Positions 1 to 5,193 of a stretch of 5,764 nt of DNA are shown here, piece after piece. Within the stretch, counting starts at the first letter, position 1; the number at the start of each line of letters is the position of its first letter. This stretch comes from Bacteroidota bacterium (GTDB lineage Bacteria > Bacteroidota > Bacteroidia > Chitinophagales > Chitinophagaceae): NCBI GenBank assembly GCA_023436685.1, contig JAEZIL010000111.1, positions 1-5,764 of the forward strand, in the 5' to 3' direction. The notes beneath the pieces are model-generated. The model did no database searches. It saw nothing but the letters and a program-made list of their open reading frames with translations, and was not told where the DNA came from. The translations under genes and the position numbers were made by a program.

Positions 1-362
1 GTTATACAGTATTGGATTCGATACATGTAAACGGTGCATTGACCATGGGCGAGAACCTTGCTGACCTTGGTGGTTTGGCTATTGCTTACGAAGCATTCAA
101 AAAAACGAAACAAGGCCAAAGTAACGAGAAGATAGATGGCTTTACTCCAGATCAACGTTTCTTCCTGAGCTGGGCACAAGTATGGCGTATAAAAGTTCGC
201 GATGAAGAAGCTGCCAACCTGATTATGACCGATCCTCACTCTCCGGGTCTGTGGCGTTGTAACGGTCCGTTGAGCAATATGCCTGAGTTCTACCAGGCAT
301 TCAACGTTCAGCCGGGCGATAAAATGTACCGTCCTGATAGCTTTAGGGCAAAAGTTTGGTAA
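1..362 (+). CDS. M13-family zinc metallopeptidase (neprilysin/PepO-like), C-terminal fragment
   Basis: This is the 3' end of a gene that begins left of the window; the reading frame is open from base 3 and gives 119 residues before TAA at 360-362. The fragment holds the C-terminal signatures of peptidase family M13. The GENLADLGG block at about 48-74 supplies the third zinc ligand (Glu codon 51-53) and its supporting Asp (codon 63-65). A DPHSPG block follows, with the conserved His (237-239) and substrate-binding Arg (255-257), then NGPLSNMPEFYQAFNV and a final KVW, matching the usual M13 end at a terminal Trp. The HExxH motif must lie upstream, outside the window. Family members are endopeptidases that cleave oligopeptides, usually exported in Bacteroidota; location cannot be judged here. 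The TTG at position 12 is not a start, because family similarity continues upstream (residues YTVLDSIHVNG). Arg and Gly codons are richer in CGT/GGT than in the following genes, which may reflect high expression. Family assignment is very secure. Confidence 0.95.
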   Translation, partial: YTVLDSIHVNGALTMGENLADLGGLAIAYEAFKKTKQGQSNEKIDGFTPDQRFFLSWAQVWRIKVRDEEAANLIMTDPHSPGLWRCNGPLSNMPEFYQAFNVQPGDKMYRPDSFRAKVW

Positions 363-386
363 TACTTGTTATCTGAATTTATATAG

Positions 387-417
387 ATCCCGCTGCATAC
401 GCAGCGGGATTTTTTTT
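387..417 (+). terminator. Intrinsic terminator of the M13 peptidase gene
   Basis: A perfect 10-bp stem (ATCCCGCTGC at 387-396 and GCAGCGGGAT at 401-410) closes a 4-nt loop (ATAC) and is followed directly by a run of T (411-417). It lies 24 bases after the TAA of the M13 peptidase gene. The T run is on the plus strand only, so it terminates rightward transcription and isolates the VWA gene downstream. Confidence 0.95.
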
Positions 418-643
418 GTCATCTAATCTTCCTGAATAAAAATTTTTATTCCGGCTTATGGAATATAAAAATGTGTTGCATCCTAATAGGAAATGCAAAG
501 CATTGGAGCTGTCATAGCAAGGTAACATAGCATTGTATGTAGCTACTACAACGCAAATGATACAGTTGGCTGACAGGGCGCGTTTTTAAAGCGTTTTCAC
601 TTAAAGTAATATTTATTGTTTACCTGTTCATTAACACATTTTT
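418..643. other. Non-coding spacer between terminator and VWA gene
   Basis: I see no coding region and no RNA gene here. It contains a perfect palindrome at 434-451 (listed separately), a small inverted repeat TGTAG-CTA-CTACA at 538-550, and direct repeats of CATAGCA (513-519, 526-532), AGCATTG (499-505, 529-535) and GCGTTTT (580-586, 591-597). The promoter of the VWA gene must lie in this spacer, since a strong terminator precedes it. I could not find a good match to the Bacteroidota -7 box TAnnTTTG; the AT-rich stretch at about 607-625 is the likeliest region but is unproven. Confidence 0.6.
434..451. repeat. Perfect 18-bp AT-rich palindrome
   Basis: GAATAAAAATTTTTATTC reads identically on both strands. 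Allowing one mismatched pair (433/452), the symmetry extends to 24 bp (431-454, CC...GG flanks). It begins 17 bp after the T run of the preceding terminator and about 190 bp before the VWA start codon. With no loop and few GC pairs it is a poor RNA hairpin terminator. A protein-binding dyad is possible, but function is unknown. Confidence 0.5.
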
Positions 644-2698
644 ATGAAGACTAAACTAACATGCTTGTTGGCGATGTTGCTAACATGCTTTACAGGAGCA
701 GCTTTAGCGCAACCGGGCGCCATTTCAGGAACAGTACATGACGAAAAGGGGAATCCACTTATTGGCGCAACGATAAAAGTAATTCAGGGAGGTATAAACA
801 AAGGAGGCGCACAGACTGACGAGGATGGGAACTATACGGTAAAACCATTACCGGCAGGAAGATATGATGTCGAAATATCGGCTGTAGCATATACAACCCA
901 CAAAACTACCGGCGTAATCGTTAGCGCTGATAGGATTACAGCCCTGGATGTGAAACTGAAACCCAGAGCTACCGAGCTGCAGGCAGTAACGGTTACCGCA
1001 TATAAGGTGCCGTTAATAGACAGGTATAATCCCGGTGCGCGTAGCGTAGTAGCTGCAGAGCAAATAGAAAAAATGCCTACACGCAGTATACAGGATATTG
1101 AAGCTACCAGCCAGCTTGCACATCGGAAATCAGAAAAAATGAAGATACGCGGAGGCAGGGCCGCTGGTACCCAATATTATATAGATGGGGTGCAGGTAAA
1201 TGGAAACTATGCACCACCAATGCCAAGGATACCTATGCCGGGCAGTTACTATCCTGGTACCGAAAGCTATAAGAAGGAAGAAGAGAATGGGTTTAAAAGT
1301 GTAAAGACAGATCCGTTATCAACAATATCTGTAGATGTTGACAGGGCTTCTTATAGCAACATACGCCGCTTTATAAATGAAGGCCAGCGCCCGCCGGTGG
1401 ACGCCGTAAGGGTAGAAGAGATGATCAATTATTTTAATTATGATTATCCGCAACCGAAGGGCGATGACCCTATTGCTATTGTAACAGAACTCATAGACTG
1501 TCCATGGAAGAGCGGCCATAAACTTTTACAAGTGGGCATGAAGGCTAAAGAAGTAAGCACCGACAAATTGCCTCCGTCTAATCTGGTATTCCTTATTGAT
1601 GTATCAGGCTCCATGATGACGGAGAATAAGCTGCCATTGGTAAAATCATCGCTGAAATTGCTGGTGAATAAACTGCGTGAGGAGGACAGGGTATCGATAG
1701 TTGTGTATGCAGGTAGTGCCGGGCTTGTATTGCCACCAACATCGGGCGATGATAAAGAAACTATTTTTAATGCGCTCGACAGGTTGCAGGCCGGAGGCTC
1801 AACTGCTGGTGGTGCAGGTATACAGCTAGCTTACAAAACAGCAGGCGATAATTTTATGCGTGGTGGGAACAACAGGGTGATACTAGCTACAGATGGCGAT
1901 TTTAATGTAGGTGTAAGCGGTGAGAACGAATTGGAGGACCTGATAGTAAAGCATAGAGGTAAAGGCATCTATCTTACATGCCTGGGCTATGGCATGGGTA
2001 ATTATAAAGATTCAAAAATGGAGGTATTGGCCGATAAAGGTAATGGTAACTATGCCTATATAGATAATATAGACGAAGCCAACAAGACGCTGGTGAAAGA
2101 ATTTGGCGGTACCATCTATACCATAGCTAAAGATGTAAAAGCACAAATAGAATTTAATCCCCGATATGTAAAATCATACAGGTTGGTAGGATATGAAAAC
2201 AGGGTGCTGAACAATGAAGATTTTAAAGATGATAAAAAAGATGCGGGCGATATGGGTAGCGGACATACGGTAACTATATTATATGAGATAGTCCCTGCGG
2301 GAAACGGGATTGAGGAAGATGATTTAAAATATCAGCGCAGTGGCAGCATTGCAAATAGTATAGAGTTTGCGACAATTAAGTTCAGGTATAAAAGGCCTAA
2401 TGCCAACATAAGTAAAGAAATGGTGCATGTAATAGGTCTGGATACAAAGCGTATTGACCTGGCGAGCAATAATATAAGGTTTGCCTCCTCTGTTGCTATG
2501 TTTGGCATGATGCTGAAAAACTCTGAATATAAAGGTTCATCCAGCTACGATAAAGCATTGACTTTAGCACGCTCAGCCAAGGGTAGAGATAAAGAAGGCT
2601 ACCGTTCAGAATATATAAAACTGGTAAAAGCTATGAGTAATGATAGAAGCAGGGATGATGGGGACAATGCAGGCTTAGGCTGGAATGGTATTGATTAG
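644..2698 (+). CDS. Secreted VWA-domain (YfbK-like) protein with carboxypeptidase-regulatory-like and plug-like N-terminal segments
   Basis: The 684-residue product begins with a signal peptide (residues 1-22, ending ALA|Q) and is therefore exported. Domains in order: a carboxypeptidase-D-regulatory-like beta-sandwich (about 25-107); a segment resembling the TonB-receptor plug (about 109-188, with VTVTAYKVPLIDR, IRGG at 168-171 and YYIDG at 178-182); the YfbK-type N-terminal region (about 215-310, DPLSTISVDVD from Asp223 and VRVEEMINYFNYDYPQP); a von Willebrand A domain (about 312-490); and a YfbK-type C-terminal region (about 500-680). The metal-ion-dependent adhesion site looks complete: DVSGSM at 319-324, Thr387 in GGSTAGG, and Asp417 in ATDGDFNVG. 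VWA domains bind protein ligands through a divalent cation; the ligand and cellular role are unknown. No beta-barrel follows the plug-like part, so it is not a TonB-dependent receptor. ATG at 644 follows an A/T-rich leader without a Shine-Dalgarno sequence and gives a clean signal peptide. The gene is flanked by terminators and appears monocistronic. Confidence 0.93.
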   Translation: MKTKLTCLLAMLLTCFTGAALAQPGAISGTVHDEKGNPLIGATIKVIQGGINKGGAQTDEDGNYTVKPLPAGRYDVEISAVAYTTHKTTGVIVSADRITALDVKLKPRATELQAVTVTAYKVPLIDRYNPGARSVVAAEQIEKMPTRSIQDIEATSQLAHRKSEKMKIRGGRAAGTQYYIDGVQVNGNYAPPMPRIPMPGSYYPGTESYKKEEENGFKSVKTDPLSTISVDVDRASYSNIRRFINEGQRPPVDAVRVEEMINYFNYDYPQPKGDDPIAIVTELIDCPWKSGHKLLQVGMKAKEVSTDKLPPSNLVFLIDVSGSMMTENKLPLVKSSLKLLVNKLREEDRVSIVVYAGSAGLVLPPTSGDDKETIFNALDRLQAGGSTAGGAGIQLAYKTAGDNFMRGGNNRVILATDGDFNVGVSGENELEDLIVKHRGKGIYLTCLGYGMGNYKDSKMEVLADKGNGNYAYIDNIDEANKTLVKEFGGTIYTIAKDVKAQIEFNPRYVKSYRLVGYENRVLNNEDFKDDKKDAGDMGSGHTVTILYEIVPAGNGIEEDDLKYQRSGSIANSIEFATIKFRYKRPNANISKEMVHVIGLDTKRIDLASNNIRFASSVAMFGMMLKNSEYKGSSSYDKALTLARSAKGRDKEGYRSEYIKLVKAMSNDRSRDDGDNAGLGWNGID

Positions 2699-2720
2699 CA
2701 TTTATAACACTTTTTTATTA

Positions 2721-2750
2721 TTGAGCACCTGTAAAGGTGCTCAACTTGTT
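2721..2750. terminator. Hairpin terminator between convergent VWA and marC genes
   Basis: A perfect 10-bp stem (TTGAGCACCT at 2721-2730 and AGGTGCTCAA at 2735-2744) closes a GTAA loop, a GNRA-type tetraloop expected to be stable in RNA. It starts 22 bases after the VWA stop and ends 5 bases beyond the marC stop, so it can serve both genes. The plus-strand tail (CTTGTTT) is moderately T-rich. On the minus strand the sequence after the stem is A-rich, so termination of marC is less certain than termination of the VWA gene. Confidence 0.8.
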
Positions 2751-3325
2751 TAAAATCCTACGTTGTTTCGAAATATCTTAATAGCAATAGCCAGCAGGAT
2801 AACACCAAAGAACTTGCGAACCACCAGGATACCTGAAGGGCCTAGTAATCGTTCAAGCAGATTGAGCGAGCGAAGGGTTATAAAAATGAATATCAGATTG
2901 ATGAGGATAGCTATGAGGATGTTTTGGGCAGCATAACTAGCCTTAAGTGACATGATAGTAGTGAGCGTGCCTGAACCAGCAATAATGGGGAATGCAATAG
3001 GTACTACATTCCCTGCTTTGCCATCCTTCTCGGTACGGAATATCTCCAGCCCCAAAACCATCTCCAGGCCTAGTATGAATATAACGATAGAGCCTGCTAT
3101 AGCAAAGGAATGTATGTCTAGCCCCATGAAGTTTAGTACCTCCTCGCCAATAAAAAAAAACATAAGCATAAGCGCTCCCGATACCAATGTGGCCTGTACC
3201 GAACTGATATCGCCCATCTTTTTCTTAAGCGTAAGCAACAGTGGTATTGAACCCAACATATCAATTACTGCAAAAAGCGTAAGGCTTACTGTTACTATTT
3301 GAGATATATTATTATTGGCCTGCAT
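2750..3325 (-). CDS. MarC-family (UPF0056) integral membrane protein
   Basis: From the ATG at 3325-3323 the product is 191 residues, close to the usual 190-220 of MarC/YchE/YhgN proteins, with six predicted membrane spans at about 8-28, 44-66, 70-92, 106-130, 133-155 and 165-187. The first span ends in FAVIDMLGSIP (Asp22-Pro28), the position of the family's DPIGNIP block. The second hallmark, AFPIIAGSGTLTTI, contains AGSGTLTT at 116-123, where AGPGTLTT is typical. The family sits in the inner membrane; its biochemical function is unresolved, and the old link of MarC to multiple antibiotic resistance was not upheld. A TTG at 3334 would add three residues (MPC), but a TAnnTTTG -7 box overlaps that TTG, so the ATG is preferred. 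The gene converges on the VWA gene and diverges from pepT. Family is secure; substrate is unknown. Confidence 0.92.
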   Translation of the reverse strand: MQANNNISQIVTVSLTLFAVIDMLGSIPLLLTLKKKMGDISSVQATLVSGALMLMFFFIGEEVLNFMGLDIHSFAIAGSIVIFILGLEMVLGLEIFRTEKDGKAGNVVPIAFPIIAGSGTLTTIMSLKASYAAQNILIAILINLIFIFITLRSLNLLERLLGPSGILVVRKFFGVILLAIAIKIFRNNVGF

Positions 3326-3331
3326 GCACGG

Positions 3332-3339
3332 CAAAGATA
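3332..3339 (-). promoter_or_regulatory. Candidate -7 box of the marC promoter (TATCTTTG)
   Basis: On the minus strand, 3339 to 3332 reads TATCTTTG, an exact match to the Bacteroidota -7 consensus TAnnTTTG. It lies 6 bases before the ATG at 3325, so transcription would begin at or within a few bases of the start codon, giving a leaderless or nearly leaderless mRNA. No clear -33 TTG/TTTG element is seen about 19-22 bases upstream, which lowers confidence. Confidence 0.55.
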
Positions 3340-3343
3340 CAAA

Positions 3344-3376
3344 CCTTTAAAAGGACACTTTTATAGCTGTATAGCT
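3344..3376. repeat. Short dyad and tandem heptamers between divergent marC and pepT
   Basis: The dyad CCTTT-A-AAAGG occupies 3344-3354, and a tandem TATAGCT repeat (3362-3368 and 3370-3376, 8-bp period) follows. Both lie between the candidate -7 boxes of the divergent genes, where a regulator could affect either. The motifs are short and AT-rich and could be chance. Confidence 0.3.
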
Positions 3377-3384
3377 TATTTTTA
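3377..3384 (+). promoter_or_regulatory. Possible -7 box for pepT (TATTTTTA)
   Basis: TATTTTTA differs from the consensus TAnnTTTG only at the last base and lies 18 bases before the pepT ATG, which would leave a leader of roughly a dozen A-rich bases. No good -33 element is visible at the expected spacing. This is the best plus-strand candidate in the divergent spacer, not a firm assignment. Confidence 0.35.
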
Positions 3385-3402
3385 CCACCTCAAATACAAA
3401 TA

Positions 3403-4653
3403 ATGAGTTTGCAAGGATATCAACATACTGTGGCTGACCGTTTTATGCGTTATGTACAGATAGACACACAAAGCGACCCCGCATCGTCCACTCAACCATC
3501 AACAGAAAAGCAAAAAGACCTGAGCCGCATACTGGTTACGGAACTGCAGGAAATGGGTATAAAAGATGCAGAATTAGATGAATATGGCTATGTGTATGCA
3601 ACCATACCCGCCACCAGCAATAAAAATGTACCTGTTATTTGCTATTGTTCTCATGTAGATACTGCGCCCGATTGCAGTGGTAAGGGGGTAAAGCCAATGC
3701 TGCATATGCAGTACGATGGAAATGATATAGTGTTGCCCGATGACCCTACAGTGGTAGTAAGTACGAAAGATCATCCCTACCTCAAGCAGCGTATAGGCGA
3801 TGATATTATTACCGCATCGGGTACTACCTTATTAGGTGCCGATGATAAAGCAGGAGTAGCCATTATAATGGATTTGGCCAACTTTCTCATTCAACATCCG
3901 GAGATACAACACGGTGCAATACGCATTCTCTTTACTCCAGACGAAGAAATTGGCAGAGGGGTAAATAAGGTAGATATGGAAAAGCTGGGAGCAAAGTTTG
4001 GATATACATTAGATGGAGGCGAGCGGGGTGTGCTGGAAGGCGAAAATTTTTCAGCAGATGCTGTGACTGTTACTTTTAATGGTATCAGCGCGCACCCCGG
4101 TTATGCAAAAGGTAAGATGGTAAGTGCTATTAAAGCAGCAGCAGCGTTTCTTGATAAGCTACCACGCCATGAATGGGGGCCGGAAACTACAGAAGATAAA
4201 CAAGGGTTCGTACATCCTGTACATGTGGAAGGTGTGCTGGAAAAAGCAACCGTACAATTCATTATCCGCGATTTTGATACAGCCATGCTTGCAACACATG
4301 TGCAGCGACTGCGGGAAATGGTAGATCAGACAGTAAAAGAATTTTCCGGCCTCACAACAGAATTTGTTGTTAAAGAGCAATACCGCAACATGAAGGAAGT
4401 GCTGGAAAGCGTGCCTCAGGTAATGGATTATGCTGCTGAAGCCTATAAACGTGCAGGAATGAGTGCTGAGCGTGTAAGTATACGGGGTGGTACCGACGGC
4501 TCGCGATTATCTTTTATGGGTATGCCATGTCCAAACATCTTTACTGGCGAGATGGGCATTCATTCAAAACAAGAATATGTAAGTGTGCAGGATATGGAGA
4601 AGGCAGTGGAAACCCTCGTACACCTTTCGCAAGTATGGGAGGAGAATAGTTAA
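3403..4653 (+). CDS. pepT: Peptidase T (tripeptide aminopeptidase, M20B)
   Basis: This 416-residue cytosolic enzyme removes the N-terminal residue from tripeptides using two zinc ions; the length fits the family (about 405-415). All expected metal and catalytic residues are visible: His84 and Asp86 in CYCSHVDTAPD, bridging Asp147 in LLGADDKAG, catalytic Glu181 and zinc-binding Glu182 in TPDEEIGRG, Asp204 in YTLDGGERG, and His387 in GEMGIHSKQEYVSV. His231 in GISAHPGYAKGK belongs to the inserted dimerisation domain (about 213-325) and matches the substrate-contacting His of that domain. RGGTDGSRLSFMGMPCPN is the usual PepT C-terminal block. There is no signal peptide. ATG at 3403 gives the normal N-terminus (YQHTVADRFMRYVQIDTQSD). 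It is transcribed divergently from marC; no terminator separates it from the DUF1573 gene 30 bases downstream, so read-through is likely. Assignment is very secure. Confidence 0.96.
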   Translation: MSLQGYQHTVADRFMRYVQIDTQSDPASSTQPSTEKQKDLSRILVTELQEMGIKDAELDEYGYVYATIPATSNKNVPVICYCSHVDTAPDCSGKGVKPMLHMQYDGNDIVLPDDPTVVVSTKDHPYLKQRIGDDIITASGTTLLGADDKAGVAIIMDLANFLIQHPEIQHGAIRILFTPDEEIGRGVNKVDMEKLGAKFGYTLDGGERGVLEGENFSADAVTVTFNGISAHPGYAKGKMVSAIKAAAAFLDKLPRHEWGPETTEDKQGFVHPVHVEGVLEKATVQFIIRDFDTAMLATHVQRLREMVDQTVKEFSGLTTEFVVKEQYRNMKEVLESVPQVMDYAAEAYKRAGMSAERVSIRGGTDGSRLSFMGMPCPNIFTGEMGIHSKQEYVSVQDMEKAVETLVHLSQVWEENS

Positions 4654-4658
4654 TTTTG
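4651..4658 (+). promoter_or_regulatory. Candidate -7 box overlapping the pepT stop codon (TAATTTTG)
   Basis: TAATTTTG exactly matches the Bacteroidota -7 consensus TAnnTTTG, and its first three bases are the pepT TAA stop. Initiation a few bases downstream would give a leader of about 20 bases before the ATG at 4684. A partial -33-like TTTCG occurs at 4624-4628, 22 bases upstream. An octamer with six fixed bases can occur by chance in AT-rich DNA, so this is tentative. Confidence 0.45.
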
Positions 4659-4683
4659 CATTGTCGGTAGAAAAAAGGATTAA

Positions 4684-5193
4684 ATGAATCAGCAATTAAA
4701 AACGGTATTACTTACAGTATTAACATTGTCGTGCTTTGTTATAGCATTGGTTGAATTGAGCGGTGTTAGTAAAACTGCATTATTCAACAAATTTGATGGT
4801 AGTGAGCATCAACACGAGCATAATACGCCTGGTGCAATGGAAGAGGTATCTCAAAAAGAAGCGCAGGCTAAAAGTATGCCCAAAACCAAGCTTAGCTTTA
4901 TGGAAACCAAGCATAGCTTTGGTACTATCAAAGAAGGTGAAAAAGTAAAATATGCTTATAAATTCAAAAACACAGGAGATAATCCTTTGTTGATATATAA
5001 TGCAGTTGCATCGTGTGGCTGCACTGTGCCATCTTACCCTAAAGAGCCTATACAGCCGGGTAGCGAAGGGGAAATAGTAGTTGAGTTTAATAGTGAGAAC
5101 CGGGTAGGCCACCAGCAAAAAAATGTATTGATCTATTCTAATGCCGAAGAAGAGGCAATGTCGATAGGTTTTGATGTAGAAGTAGTAAAATAA
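4684..5193 (+). CDS. Membrane-anchored DUF1573 protein
   Basis: The 169-residue product has one hydrophobic N-terminal segment (about 7-25), acting as a signal anchor or uncleaved signal, followed by a low-complexity linker (about 35-68) with His42, His44 and His46 in HQHEH. A DUF1573 Ig/ASPM-like beta-sandwich follows (about 70-167): FMETKHSFGTIKEGEKVKYAYKFKNTGDNPL, the hallmark ASCGCTVP with Cys111 and Cys113, then PIQPGSEGEIVVEFNSENRVG. DUF1573 proteins are abundant in Bacteroidota and usually exported; no biochemical function is established. The lack of other cysteines in the exported part, apart from the CGC pair, leaves metal binding or disulfide formation possible but unshown. An AAGGA at 4675-4679, 4 bases before the ATG, is a weak ribosome-binding-site candidate. 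Its TAA is directly followed by the ATG of the prenyltransferase gene, so translational coupling is likely. Confidence 0.92.
   Translation: MNQQLKTVLLTVLTLSCFVIALVELSGVSKTALFNKFDGSEHQHEHNTPGAMEEVSQKEAQAKSMPKTKLSFMETKHSFGTIKEGEKVKYAYKFKNTGDNPLLIYNAVASCGCTVPSYPKEPIQPGSEGEIVVEFNSENRVGHQQKNVLIYSNAEEEAMSIGFDVEVVK

Noticed and set aside
12..14. TTG at 12 as the start of a small 116-residue protein
   Set aside because: The M13-family similarity continues in frame upstream to the window edge, so this is the interior of a larger gene.
434..451. Second transcription terminator after the M13 gene
   Set aside because: The palindrome has no loop, almost no GC pairs and no proper T run after it; the strong terminator at 387-417 already does the job.
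1319..1519. Minus-strand open frame of 66 codons inside the VWA gene
   Set aside because: Lies wholly within a strongly supported coding region and its translation shows no recognisable family or sensible composition.
644..2698. TonB-dependent (SusC-like) outer-membrane receptor
   Set aside because: The N-terminal third looks like one, but there is no beta-barrel; the rest is a YfbK-type VWA protein with a complete metal-binding site.
2952..3302. Plus-strand open frame of 116 codons opposite marC
   Set aside because: Antisense shadow of marC; the Ser/Ile/Pro-rich product is what a reversed membrane-protein sequence gives.
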